In this document: in pieces, positions 55,728 through 64,000 of the stretch | How the letters are laid out: each line of letters opens with the position of its first letter | Numbering within the stretch: the stretch's first letter is position 1 | From: Shewanella khirikhana | Lineage (GTDB): Bacteria; Pseudomonadota; Gammaproteobacteria; Enterobacterales; Shewanellaceae | Reading direction: 5' to 3' | Length of the DNA stretch: 64,000 nt | NCBI RefSeq assembly: GCF_003957745.1 | Contig: NZ_CP020373.1 | Span: 2,232,001 to 2,296,000 of the forward strand | Translations under genes and position numbers: made by a program | Notes under the pieces: model-generated | Database searches by the model: none | The model's input: the letters and a program-made list of their open reading frames with translations, nothing else | What the model was told of the DNA's origin: nothing

Positions 55728-57201
55728 GTACTAACCTCTTAGACAAGCCTGGGACACCGTATTGATAAAGTGGAATAAGGTTTAGAGAAATGTATATTAA
55801 AGTAAAAGTAGATATCCAAAAGAAAGAACTGTCTAGGTAACTAAAAACTAAATGATAGAGAACAGATGTAATGGAAGCAGTTGATAATTGAACTAGGTTA
55901 CCATCCCCTAAGTGGAAAAATCTTACCTGATGTTTAACATTCAGCACGACTAACAACGAAATTGTTATAGACAAAAAACCAATATTCATTGCTATTAATG
56001 CGTCTATTGAAGAGAGACCTAGCAAATGGATGCTGACGATACAAATAGATATATTAATTGCTAATATCCATAATGGTGTTGAGTTATCTGCCTTAGCTGC
56101 AAACGCAGCCACAATAAAACTAATTAATCCTTGAAGTCCTAACGAAAGGGAAAAAACCTTAAAAAAATTTGCTACTGTATTTATATCGTCTTGAGTAAAA
56201 CTCCCTCTACCGTATACCAACTCAACGATGTAGGTAGAGCAATTATAAGATACTAAAGTGATAACAATAGAAATAACAATAATTATACAAGCTACGTTAG
56301 TAAATGTCCTCGAAAAATGTCGAGGTTCTAAAGTCTCAGATAGTTTAGGGAAAAATACAATTGAGAAAACTGTTAATACTACACCTAGCGGCAAATCAAC
56401 CAATTTCATCGCAAAGTTAGATATTGCTAAATATCCTTCACCATCCAAAGATATATACGCCCTTACCAATATAGGAAAACTAAGTGTTGCGACGCAACCC
56501 AATACACAAAATATGTATTGTCTCGCTAACTCTTTATCCACTAGATCAGTTCTAAAAACCGCGGATGGTTGAAAGTTATTTAATCCACTATAGTAAAACA
56601 AAAATAAAAATCTTACCGTTACAGCTACTATCACAGAAATACTTACATAGTTAAATACAGAGCTATCTAAATTAAACTTAAAGTAAAATGTTATAAAGAA
56701 TATTACCACGACGTTAAAGATCAGAGTGCCTAATGCAGCAACAAAAAATTTGTCATTAGAATTCAAAAAAGCTGTTGTTACACCCGACATTACAATTAAT
56801 GGGACTGAGTATAAAACAACGCTTAGACTCCAAAGAAAGTCTGCGCTGACCATATCAACAATTCCGGGTGATAACAAAGATAACAGACTTGTTGAAAAAA
56901 ACGATAAAGAAAAACTAATTGCTAAAAATACTACAAAGGAGATTAGCAATGCCTGAATATAGAGCGCACTTCTGTCAACATAATTATGAGCCTTAAACCT
57001 TGGGATTAATACTAAGCCGATTGCTCCGCCTACCAATATATTAACGACAATATCAGGAATAGTAAGCAACAGAATTATCATATCGGCATCTAATGATATG
57101 CCGAAACTAGAAGCTACGATCACATCTCTCAGGAACCCTGTTACTCTACCGAGAAATAGAGCAAATGAAACACTGAGTCCAGCTAACAATACTTTATTCA
57201 T
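55720..57201 (-). CDS. MurJ/MviN-family lipid-linked oligosaccharide flippase
   Basis: A 493-aa membrane protein with about 14 helices. The start FLGRVTGFLRDVIVASSFG and DADMIILLLTIPDIVVNIL are typical of MviN/MurJ. In this position it most likely flips the O-unit rather than lipid II. It is the second flippase in the window, from a different MOP branch than the Wzx-like one at 30927. A perfect hairpin at 57221-57250 lies just upstream of its start. Confidence 0.87.
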   Translation of the reverse strand: MNKVLLAGLSVSFALFLGRVTGFLRDVIVASSFGISLDADMIILLLTIPDIVVNILVGGAIGLVLIPRFKAHNYVDRSALYIQALLISFVVFLAISFSLSFFSTSLLSLLSPGIVDMVSADFLWSLSVVLYSVPLIVMSGVTTAFLNSNDKFFVAALGTLIFNVVVIFFITFYFKFNLDSSVFNYVSISVIVAVTVRFLFLFYYSGLNNFQPSAVFRTDLVDKELARQYIFCVLGCVATLSFPILVRAYISLDGEGYLAISNFAMKLVDLPLGVVLTVFSIVFFPKLSETLEPRHFSRTFTNVACIIIVISIVITLVSYNCSTYIVELVYGRGSFTQDDINTVANFFKVFSLSLGLQGLISFIVAAFAAKADNSTPLWILAINISICIVSIHLLGLSSIDALIAMNIGFLSITISLLVVLNVKHQVRFFHLGDGNLVQLSTASITSVLYHLVFSYLDSSFFWISTFTLIYISLNLIPLYQYGVPGLSKRLVRE

Positions 57202-57220
57202 TTCAATTATTTTACTTATT

Positions 57221-57250
57221 GTTCAAGGTTAGCCTATAATAACCTTGAAC
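57221..57250. other. Perfect inverted repeat between amidotransferase and flippase genes
   Basis: GTTCAAGGTT / AACCTTGAAC with a 10-base loop. No strong U-tract follows on the minus strand, so it may be an attenuator, an mRNA processing or stability element, or a protein-binding site rather than a full terminator. Confidence 0.6.
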
Positions 57251-57262
57251 AATGATGATAGA

Positions 57263-58369
57263 TTATTTAACTTTAAATTTTAGCTTCCACTGATCATTCA
57301 CAAACTCCCATAACTCTTTATTTCTAAATTTCTCTACAGTTTCTTCAAATTGCTCTAAAGTGATCATATGGAAATTAAGAAAGTCTTCCAAATCATTGAA
57401 CGGTTTTTCGTCCTGTAAACTATTAACTATCCTTACAGCGTCTTCACGAGAAAGACGATCATTCCAGATATCGTAGCAGGTTTGATCTGTTGCGCGCCAA
57501 AATCCGAATTTTAGATATTTAAACCAAATATTAATTTCGCAAAGTTTCTCGTCTATATTGTCATAATCTAAATAATTACCTGGTAATGGACCCGCCCTTC
57601 TCCCCGTAAAACCGCGTGGCAAAACGAACTCATAGTTTTGTCGGCCATACCATTTAACAAAGTGCCCAAGATAGATACTCTGTACCCCTGCTTCTTCAAG
57701 CTTATTGTAATCAGGGTATTTATAGAAAAAAACGTCGCGCTCAGATACGTCATCATCAAGCCAGTCAAAAACAGTCTTTTCTTTAACCAAATCGCTCTTA
57801 TTTATTGCCAAAGCGGAAGGCTTACTTTCACTACGCTGTAAACCACCAAATTCAAAGGCTATATCTTCACCCCAAACAACCAACGGAACTTCATAGATTA
57901 AAGCTGTGTTAACAACGCTTGAGAACATTGCACAATGTTCCGCCCAATTTGGTTCTCCCTGGCGTAGGAAACACTTCTGACGGATTTTTCTAAATGTGCT
58001 CGGCTTAATTGTAATCTTCATATGATCGACATTTAGGTCTTTAATCATATTATTAAGGTTTTCTATACCTTCAGTCGTTGGCAAATGTGCAGCCAAAGTT
58101 ACACACAACACTTTTAAACCGAAATGTTCTGCAAGAATTGCAGCTTGATACCAACTATCTTTTCCACCGCTTACTGCTACTATACAGTCATAAAATGGAT
58201 GATTGGCCTTTTTGATATCTTCAACAATCAGCTCAAGATCTTTGAAACGTGCATCCCAATCAATAGTTGCTTTTACTTCTTTAGTACGGCATGCGTTACA
58301 ATAACCTCTGTCATCCAACCATACGCCAGGCTTAGTATCAGGCATCACACAGTTTGAACAAAATTTCAT
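57263..58369 (-). CDS. N-acetyl sugar amidotransferase (WbpG/PseA-like), intact PP-loop
   Basis: A 368-aa ATP-dependent amidotransferase that converts an N-acetyl group of a sugar to an acetamidino group, taking ammonia from the HisH/HisF-like pair. The N-terminal zinc-type cysteine pairs are CSNC and CNAC (residues 4-27). The PP-loop VAVSGGKDSW at about 64-73 is intact. GQRSE-like and WWG-type segments (VVWGEDIAFEFGG) follow. It is a tandem paralogue of the next upstream gene, 3 bases apart. Confidence 0.88.
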   Translation of the reverse strand: MKFCSNCVMPDTKPGVWLDDRGYCNACRTKEVKATIDWDARFKDLELIVEDIKKANHPFYDCIVAVSGGKDSWYQAAILAEHFGLKVLCVTLAAHLPTTEGIENLNNMIKDLNVDHMKITIKPSTFRKIRQKCFLRQGEPNWAEHCAMFSSVVNTALIYEVPLVVWGEDIAFEFGGLQRSESKPSALAINKSDLVKEKTVFDWLDDDVSERDVFFYKYPDYNKLEEAGVQSIYLGHFVKWYGRQNYEFVLPRGFTGRRAGPLPGNYLDYDNIDEKLCEINIWFKYLKFGFWRATDQTCYDIWNDRLSREDAVRIVNSLQDEKPFNDLEDFLNFHMITLEQFEETVEKFRNKELWEFVNDQWKLKFKVK

Positions 58370-58372
58370 ACA

Positions 58373-59647
58373 TTAACCCTCAACAGCCTTATAATTACGT
58401 TTATCCATGTAAGTCCGGCCAAGCAATATATATTCATTAAAGGTAGACTGATCCTCTAGTAAATCTGTAAGCATATACTCTCTTGGATCTGAAACTTCAA
58501 CCTCAAAGCCAGTGTCGAAGTTGATATCATGCTCTAAAACACTTCCTTTGCAGAACCAGCTACCATCCTCATTTTTTTCCCAAGCGAATGGATCTCGGAA
58601 TTGGTCAACAAATGACATAAATTTTTCTTCTGACAACCCCACCCAATCAAGAAAAACTTCAAGCGCTTTAGGTTTAACTTCAATATATTTTTTAATAAGT
58701 GCTAAACCCTCAGACTTGCTAATTCTTTTCAAACGTATATCACGAGCTACATGATCAGAAACTTTAGCATACCCAAACTTAAGATATTTAACATAGTCGT
58801 GCACACTTGCGTTGTTAAAGCAATGTATGGATTCGTAAGTATTGTAGGTACGTTCTTGGATATGAGTCTCGTATCCAAACTTACTAATAGCGTTTTCTAT
58901 TTGCGTCTGCGAATCCCAGAAAACATAGTTACCAATATACAAACCACGAACTCTTGATTTTTCAAGTTGCGCATCGGAGGGATAAGTAAACGCTTGCAGA
59001 TCTTTATGTGTGACTTTGTCAGAAACACCAATTAATGACTCAGCATCAACGCAACGCATTGCGTGCTCTTTTCTTACCTTTTTAGTCATTTCAACGCGGT
59101 CGTGGTGGCTAAACATACCGACTTGATCCAACCAACCATTAACACCCCAAATAATCAGTGGGATGTCTAATTTGGTTGCGACCTGCACCGGGAAGGTTTG
59201 ACTACCCGCCAACACATGCCAATACATATCACCAAATTTCTGCAAAGTAATTTTTGTAATTTCTTTGATGGTATCAGGACCAACGGTAGACATCATATGG
59301 TCGCAATCAAGCTCGGTAATCAAACGCGCTAGGTTACGAATACCAACCTTCGTACTGAAGTGCGTGTTGTAGGTGACAAGCAATGGATTTAACCCGTACT
59401 TATTTTTCACCAAGTCAACAATAAAGAAATCATCTCCCGTTCCAACGACAGGGATTACACAATCATAAGATGTTCCTGAACGACCTTTGTATTGAGACAA
59501 TAATGCATCGAGTTCTCTTTCTTTGGCATCCCAATCGATTTCATATTTTTCTTCATGCACACGACAGCCGCTACAGACTCCCTGGTCATCTAAAATAAGA
59601 TTTAGCGCATGATTTTCAGGATATAAGCATCTATTACAAAATTTCAT
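58373..59647 (-). CDS. WbpG/PseA-like paralogue with degenerate PP-loop
   Basis: A 424-aa homologue of the downstream amidotransferase. The cysteine pairs (CNRC, CSGC, residues 4-29) and overall layout are conserved, but where the PP-loop SGGKDS should be it reads VVGTGDD, so ATP use is doubtful. It has a C-terminal extension of about 50 residues. It may form a complex with the active paralogue and the HisH/HisF-like proteins, or may act on another substrate. It starts 12 bases after the HisF-like gene; AAGG lies upstream of the ATG. Confidence 0.82.
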   Translation of the reverse strand: MKFCNRCLYPENHALNLILDDQGVCSGCRVHEEKYEIDWDAKERELDALLSQYKGRSGTSYDCVIPVVGTGDDFFIVDLVKNKYGLNPLLVTYNTHFSTKVGIRNLARLITELDCDHMMSTVGPDTIKEITKITLQKFGDMYWHVLAGSQTFPVQVATKLDIPLIIWGVNGWLDQVGMFSHHDRVEMTKKVRKEHAMRCVDAESLIGVSDKVTHKDLQAFTYPSDAQLEKSRVRGLYIGNYVFWDSQTQIENAISKFGYETHIQERTYNTYESIHCFNNASVHDYVKYLKFGYAKVSDHVARDIRLKRISKSEGLALIKKYIEVKPKALEVFLDWVGLSEEKFMSFVDQFRDPFAWEKNEDGSWFCKGSVLEHDINFDTGFEVEVSDPREYMLTDLLEDQSTFNEYILLGRTYMDKRNYKAVEG

Positions 59648-59659
59648 TATATCTATACC

Positions 59660-60469
59660 TTAAAATGGCCGACCGAGAATATCCAAGGAAAAATCTTCAT
59701 ATTTTACTTCTGAGCTCAAACGAACTTCCAATCCAGAACTACGCATTTGAGCCTTAGCAGCAATTGTACTGTGTTCCATGTGCTGAAAAATGTTTGCTGC
59801 TGCGACAGCCTGGCAGCCACCTTTTAACACAGCGTCAGCTAAATGCTCGAATCGTCCAACACCACCTAAAGCAATAACAGGAATATTCACTGAGGAACTA
59901 ACTTCTTTAAGTAATTCAGTGTCATATCCTAAACGAGAACCGTCACGCTCAACAGAGTTTAATAAGATTTCCCCTGCCCCCGCAGCTTCAATCTCTTGCA
60001 AATGATGTTTCAGATCCATACCAGACACTTCTTTGCTCAGATAATCATATACCGCATAACCAGAGTCAGTTTTCACTACGTCAACTGATACTGTAATGCA
60101 CTGATCACCAAAAATGTTTGAAGCCTCAGTGATAAATGCAAGGTTATTGCGCACAACAGAATTAAGACATACTTTATCTGCACCGGCTTTGAGTAGACTT
60201 TGGATATGTTCTAATGTTTTAATACCACCACCAACTGTCAGAGGAACAAAACACTCTTTAGCAGCCCAAGTTACTAACTCGACATTAGGAGCTCTAAGCT
60301 CTTTGGTTGCATCAATATCGATAATAACAATTTCATCGACATCCCAATTGACAAAGAATTCAATGGCTGTTTTTACATTACCAATAGGTAAATACTTGTT
60401 AAAGTTAAAACTTTGAACCACCAAATCGTTTTTTGTAATAATACAAGGAATCAATCTCGTCTTAAGCAT
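59660..60469 (-). CDS. HisF-like cyclase subunit of sugar amidotransferase
   Basis: A 269-aa TIM-barrel homologue of HisF. Phosphate-binding and barrel motifs are kept (GGGIKTLEHIQSLLKAGADKV, ALGGVGRFEHL). The catalytic residue corresponding to Asp11 of HisF is Ile here (LIPCIITKND), while the later Asp region VSVDVVK is kept. This fits a specialised paralogue (like HisF2 of Pseudomonas O-antigen clusters) that channels ammonia to the sugar amidotransferase rather than making histidine. ATG 60469 overlaps the end of the HisH-like gene by 8 bases; the longer frame begins with TTG. Confidence 0.85.
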   Translation of the reverse strand: MLKTRLIPCIITKNDLVVQSFNFNKYLPIGNVKTAIEFFVNWDVDEIVIIDIDATKELRAPNVELVTWAAKECFVPLTVGGGIKTLEHIQSLLKAGADKVCLNSVVRNNLAFITEASNIFGDQCITVSVDVVKTDSGYAVYDYLSKEVSGMDLKHHLQEIEAAGAGEILLNSVERDGSRLGYDTELLKEVSSSVNIPVIALGGVGRFEHLADAVLKGGCQAVAAANIFQHMEHSTIAAKAQMRSSGLEVRLSSEVKYEDFSLDILGRPF

Positions 60470-61115
60470 TGTGTTGACCAACCATTGAACTTGCCCATTT
60501 GAAAAAACTACTTAATGCTAGTAAACCATTTTTCTGACTTTTTTCAGGATGGAACTGCATGCCTACGACGTTATCTTTTCTCACCGCTGCAGTCATTAAT
60601 CCACCATAATCGAATTTTGCCATTGTGTACCGTTCATCACAGACTACATGCAAGCTGTGTACAAAATAGAAATCTTTATCTGCATGGAGATAATCAAAAA
60701 TGATGTCTGCTGGCTGTAGAATTAAAGAATTCCAGCCAATATGGGGGACTCTTAAATCACCTTCCGGATGCATATAGGATACTTTTCCCGGAATCCAGCC
60801 TAGCCCTTTTGTAATTTCTTTTTCTTCCGAACTATCAAACAACAGCTGCATACCGAGACAGATACCGATAGTTGGTTTCTTCAACTCTTTCACAGCTTCA
60901 TTCAGCACGGAGATCAACCCCTTTTCCGAGAGCTTTTTCATAGCGTCTGGAAAGGCACCAACACCTGGTAGAATAATGATGTCAGATGACAATATCACAC
61001 TACTGTCGGCAGTAATTACAACATTGAAATCACCAATATGGGCGATCGCATTTTCGATCGACTTCACATTTCCCATCTCGTAGTCGATAATCGCTACACT
61101 AAGTTTATCAGCCAT
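60462..61115 (-). CDS. HisH-like glutaminase subunit of sugar amidotransferase
   Basis: A 217-aa class-I glutamine amidotransferase homologous to HisH. The nucleophile Cys is in IGICLGMQLLF, and the His-Glu pair in GMQFHPEKS, so the glutaminase looks active. It pairs with the HisF-like protein encoded by the next, overlapping gene to deliver ammonia to the WbpG/PseA-like enzyme. ATG 61115 has AGGATAAAA upstream; the frame is open to 61148. No other his genes are near. Confidence 0.88.
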   Translation of the reverse strand: MADKLSVAIIDYEMGNVKSIENAIAHIGDFNVVITADSSVILSSDIIILPGVGAFPDAMKKLSEKGLISVLNEAVKELKKPTIGICLGMQLLFDSSEEKEITKGLGWIPGKVSYMHPEGDLRVPHIGWNSLILQPADIIFDYLHADKDFYFVHSLHVVCDERYTMAKFDYGGLMTAAVRKDNVVGMQFHPEKSQKNGLLALSSFFKWASSMVGQHNA

Positions 61116-61128
61116 TTTTATCCTACCA

Positions 61129-61893
61129 TTACAACGAGAAGCCATCATCTACAATTAAGTTCTGTCCATTGACAAAATTCGAATTTGACGACAGTAAAAA
61201 AACTATTGAACCCAAAACATCAGAAACGTCTAGCATGCCCCTTCCAAGGGTTTCATTTTTATAAGCTTTAAGAAAATCTTCAGGCTGATGGTCAAAGATA
61301 CCGCCTGGACTTACAAGGTTGACTCGGAATTTACTGTTCGCGACGTATTTTGCCACATAACGTGATAGATGAATAAGACCTGATTTGATAGCAGCATATT
61401 CGACAGGCATAGTCATTTTGGTGTTGTCGTAAATATTGAATTTAGGCGGGATTACACCATAAACAGAAGATATATTGACCAGTGAAAACTCTGTCTGATG
61501 TTGCTCAAAATATCTGGCACATTGTTGCATAAATAAAAATGAAGACCCAAGATTCAGAGAGATATTTTCGTTAAAATCTGCCTGAGCTACTTCAAAAAAG
61601 TGTTTACCATAATTCTTGTTTCTTGGATAAGAACAATTGACAGCCCCTGTAATCCCCTCTGCCGAGTCAAAAAATTTGATTACGGCAGACTCTTCAGACA
61701 GATCCAATATAGATTTTTGCAAAGCTGTGCTATTGATATCCACCCCGGACTTGGATAGCTTATCGTTTAAACTGATTAGGTCTCGATCAATTGCAATGAC
61801 CTCTGCGCCTTGCTGTATCAACTTATGGACGAGTTGAGAACCCAGTAGGCCTGCAGCACCGGCCACTACTACTTTTTTTCCTTCAAGCATCAT
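61129..61893 (-). CDS. SDR-family oxidoreductase (PtmA-like)
   Basis: A 254-aa classical SDR. It has GAAGLLGSQLV for NAD(P) binding, NISSVYG for the catalytic Ser, and an active-site YAAIKSGLIHLSRY (Tyr-x3-Lys), with NLVSPGGI after it. It resembles the PtmA group found in flagellin-glycan and legionaminate-type clusters. Its neighbours (CMP-sugar synthetase, Gfo/Idh oxidoreductase, nucleotidyltransferase) support that. The start codon (ATG 61893 or 61890) lies within the end of the CMP-sugar synthetase gene. Confidence 0.83.
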   Translation of the reverse strand: MMLEGKKVVVAGAAGLLGSQLVHKLIQQGAEVIAIDRDLISLNDKLSKSGVDINSTALQKSILDLSEESAVIKFFDSAEGITGAVNCSYPRNKNYGKHFFEVAQADFNENISLNLGSSFLFMQQCARYFEQHQTEFSLVNISSVYGVIPPKFNIYDNTKMTMPVEYAAIKSGLIHLSRYVAKYVANSKFRVNLVSPGGIFDHQPEDFLKAYKNETLGRGMLDVSDVLGSIVFLLSSNSNFVNGQNLIVDDGFSL

Positions 61894-62581
61894 TTAATTT
61901 TCTCTTAACTATTGCTTCTGCCAGCATGAAATCATAAATATCATCAATGTCCACCGCTCTTTCTTTTGGGATTAGTACACTTGTCACTTTTCCATCAAAC
62001 AACGCATTTTTATCAAGAACAAACTCAGGTTTAGCGGCGTAAACTACTGTTGTTATGTCAAAAACTTCGGGAGCATCTTGCCTTCTGTACACACCAGTAG
62101 CAGGCTTGTTGACTAACTCCACATAGCCATCTTCGTTCTCTTTCACCATATTGAAATATGGACTACGATTTGCTGGTGTAACGGAAATGCAGATATCGGC
62201 TCCAGTATCTGAAAGTTGTTTTATGGCCACACTAACGTCGGTTTCACCACGAAGTGGGCTAGTGGCTGGTAAACTGACAAACACATCAAAATCACCATAA
62301 CTGGAACGGACGTACTCAATAGCATGCCTCCAAGAAAGCCATTCTGGACTAGTGTCTGTAGTGAGCTCATCTGGTCTTCTTATAACCTTTGCACCACAAG
62401 CTAACGCAACGTCGGCAATCGAATCACAATCTGTAGACACAAAAACATCATCTATCTGAGAGACATTTTTTGCAGTATCTATAGAGTATTGGAGAAGCGG
62501 TTTGCCATTTAGTGGTTTAATATTCTTTCCTGGGAGGCCTTTCGACCCCCCTCGTGCAAAAATGAATGCAATTGTTTTCAC
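61883..62581 (-). CDS. CMP-nonulosonate synthetase (NeuA/LegF/PtmB-like)
   Basis: A 232-aa cytidylyltransferase that activates a nonulosonic (sialic-like) acid with CTP. It has the signature ARGGSKGLPGKNIKPLNGKPLLQYS, then VFVSTDCDSIADVA and SLPATSPLRGETDV, and VDIDDIYDFMLAEA near the end. It starts with GTG in a 4-base overlap with the stop of the oxidoreductase gene (GTGA). Which nonulosonate it uses (legionaminic type or another) cannot be told from sequence alone. Confidence 0.88.
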   Translation of the reverse strand: MKTIAFIFARGGSKGLPGKNIKPLNGKPLLQYSIDTAKNVSQIDDVFVSTDCDSIADVALACGAKVIRRPDELTTDTSPEWLSWRHAIEYVRSSYGDFDVFVSLPATSPLRGETDVSVAIKQLSDTGADICISVTPANRSPYFNMVKENEDGYVELVNKPATGVYRRQDAPEVFDITTVVYAAKPEFVLDKNALFDGKVTSVLIPKERAVDIDDIYDFMLAEAIVKRKLNDA

Positions 62582-63555
62582 GAGAGCACGTTTCCTTTAT
62601 TAGACTGTTTCGCCAGCTGTATAAGTTCGATAACTTTAGCTGAGGTTCTAACTGAGGCAAGTTCTCGACGGCCAAGGTTTTCAACATCAGCAAAGGCTTT
62701 TAGCATATCCAGATACATGGTATTTTTATCGTATTGCTCATCTGCGTAAATCATAGAGGTACTATTCGAATCTTTGAACGTAACTGTATTCGCTACTAAA
62801 TCCCAATATAGATTGCCCTTTTCACCTATAAACTCACATTTTCGTTGCGTAGCTTTTTGCACGAAATCTAGATGTACAGATATATAAACACCTGTTTCTG
62901 TCGTTATAATCAGATTGGCTATTTCTTCAACCTGAAGCCCTAATTCCTCAGTTGTTCTTAACCAACTATGTTGCAGTACCAGCGGACCAAAAATCCATTG
63001 CAGATAATCTAATTCATGGCTTAATTCAAGAAGTGCCCCGCCTCCAAGTTCAGCCTTTGCCGAAACCGAATCTTTATAACTTTTATCTGAGCGCCAACTC
63101 GGCAAAAACTGCCCTACGACGCTGTGCACATTGTAAACCGTACCTAAACCACCTGATTCTAAAAAGCTTTTCACAGCAAGCGCTGATGGCAAGAACCGTA
63201 AGCAATATCCAACAGCCACAGGCGGGTACTTTTTGGACTCATAAAAGTTGAGAAACTCGGCCGCATCGCTGAATTTAGCTGTCAATGGCTTTTCAATTAA
63301 GACTGGAATTTTATTTTCCAGCAAAAGTTTTGCGGTTTCGACATGATAAGATGCTGGCGATGCAAGCACTACGTAGTTCGGTTTTAATGCTATTATCTCT
63401 GACAAACTTACAACGGCACTTGCTCCTTCGGGTAAATCAAAATTTTTACCACTTGATGAAGCCACATAAATTTGAGCATTTGGATATAAAAATTTTAAAT
63501 TTTTTATATGTCTTTTGGCAATACTACCCATCCCAACTACTGCATAGTAGTCCAT
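62578..63555 (-). CDS. Gfo/Idh/MocA-family oxidoreductase
   Basis: A 325-aa NAD(P)-dependent sugar oxidoreductase. The Rossmann start is VVGMGSIAKRHIKNL, the conserved EKP motif is in VLIEKPLTAKF, and the C-terminal beta-sheet domain includes ALLELSHELDYLQW. Similar proteins occur next to PtmA/PtmB/PtmE-type genes. Substrate unknown. GGAG lies just before the ATG; the gene begins two bases after the upstream nucleotidyltransferase gene ends. Confidence 0.87.
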   Translation of the reverse strand: MDYYAVVGMGSIAKRHIKNLKFLYPNAQIYVASSSGKNFDLPEGASAVVSLSEIIALKPNYVVLASPASYHVETAKLLLENKIPVLIEKPLTAKFSDAAEFLNFYESKKYPPVAVGYCLRFLPSALAVKSFLESGGLGTVYNVHSVVGQFLPSWRSDKSYKDSVSAKAELGGGALLELSHELDYLQWIFGPLVLQHSWLRTTEELGLQVEEIANLIITTETGVYISVHLDFVQKATQRKCEFIGEKGNLYWDLVANTVTFKDSNSTSMIYADEQYDKNTMYLDMLKAFADVENLGRRELASVRTSAKVIELIQLAKQSNKGNVLS

Positions 63556-63557
63556 TG

Positions 63558-64000
63558 TTAGAACTCCAAATTTCGAATATCAACTTGTGCTCTGTTGTAG
63601 TCTTCGATTCGCCCAATATCAAGCCAATATTCATGAATCGGGAACATCAAAACATTTGAACCTTTTGCAATAAATTGCTCAAGTAACGAAGGCATATCTA
63701 TTCTTGAGTTCTGATCAACTGAACGCCAAACCTCATGACTAACCACATAAATGCCTGCATTGACGAAAAAACGTTGAATTGGCTTTTCTACCATGCTTAT
63801 GATTTTGTTTCCGTCACTATTAATCACTCCAAACGGCACTTGGTATTCGTAGTCACGCACACACATTGTCGCTGCAGAATTATGTTTATTATGAAACTCT
63901 AAGACTCTTTCAAAGTCGACATTCGTCAACACGTCACCATTAATTAAAATCAGTGGTAATTTTGGCGCACTCTCAGGCAATAGCCCTAACGCACCGCCTG
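63558..64000 (-). CDS. Sugar-phosphate nucleotidyltransferase, PtmE-like (partial)
   Basis: The C-terminal 146 residues of a nucleotidyltransferase whose start is beyond the right edge; the frame is open to the end of the window, reading GGALGLLPESAPK at the edge. Visible motifs are ILINGDVLTN (metal Asp), MVEKP, NAGIYVVS and EYWLDIGRIEDYNRAQ. In Campylobacter and related clusters such proteins (PtmE, with an N-terminal CBS pair) activate a hexosamine for legionaminate synthesis; whether this one has CBS domains cannot be seen. Confidence 0.85.
   Translation of the reverse strand, partial: GGALGLLPESAPKLPLILINGDVLTNVDFERVLEFHNKHNSAATMCVRDYEYQVPFGVINSDGNKIISMVEKPIQRFFVNAGIYVVSHEVWRSVDQNSRIDMPSLLEQFIAKGSNVLMFPIHEYWLDIGRIEDYNRAQVDIRNLEF

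Overview
The window looks like a chromosomal segment of a Shewanella-type marine gammaproteobacterium. The reasons are the gene run maiA, FAH-family hydrolase, tyrR, phhB, phhA, galU, galE, an outer-membrane decaheme cytochrome of the OmcA/MtrC family beside a LysR regulator, and an orphan napF. Genus is an inference from gene content and remembered gene order, not from a search.

Positions 1-18400 are mostly housekeeping: aromatic amino acid catabolism and its regulator TyrR, with two TyrR-box-like sites; UDP-sugar supply (galU, galE); napF; a bactofilin; the LysR-decaheme cytochrome pair; a minus-strand group cysQ, mak, elyC-like, DUF2982-like; a Wzi-like capsule surface protein; and a YcdX-like PHP phosphatase.

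Positions 18424-39446 form a signalling and exopolysaccharide locus. On the minus strand lie a PhnD-like periplasmic binding protein, a BarA/LuxQ-type hybrid kinase and a LuxO-type sigma-54 activator. Divergently, on the plus strand, lie a partner switch (response regulator-PP2C phosphatase, RsbW-like kinase, STAS protein) and then a polysaccharide operon: Wza-like export lipoprotein, chain-length protein, polymerase, flippase, GT2, a three-part PGT/TagA/PGT fusion, a degenerate nucleotidyltransferase, TagD-like cytidylyltransferase, TagB/TagF-like glycerophosphotransferase, and an NlpE-like lipoprotein. Four promoter regions in this locus share the same layout: a TTGCA-N3-TGCAA palindrome (identical 13-mer in two, one mismatch in two) 77-84 bp upstream of a sigma-54-like -24/-12 element. 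This matches the known LuxO operator form. The whole is best read as a Syp-like EPS regulon controlled by the LuxO-type activator and gated by a partner switch. It is the most interesting system here.

Positions 39502-64000 are a second, convergent surface-polysaccharide cluster on the minus strand, separated by a bidirectional terminator at 39463-39490. It holds a Ptm/legionaminate-like sugar set (nucleotidyltransferase, Gfo/Idh oxidoreductase, CMP-sugar synthetase, SDR), an amidotransferase set (HisH-like, HisF-like, two WbpG/PseA-like paralogues), a flippase, aldolase, PGT, asnB, a putative polymerase, acyltransferase, a GT-B protein, a WbpM-like dehydratase, a frameshifted glmM paralogue, rmlBADC, ugd and a UDP-glucuronate epimerase. 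The part from about 48 kb to the end is visibly AT-rich against the GC-rich left part, consistent with a horizontally exchanged O-antigen or capsule block. The cluster runs off the right edge.

No rRNA, tRNA, CRISPR, insertion sequence or prophage was recognised. In-frame tandem repeats recur in several envelope genes.
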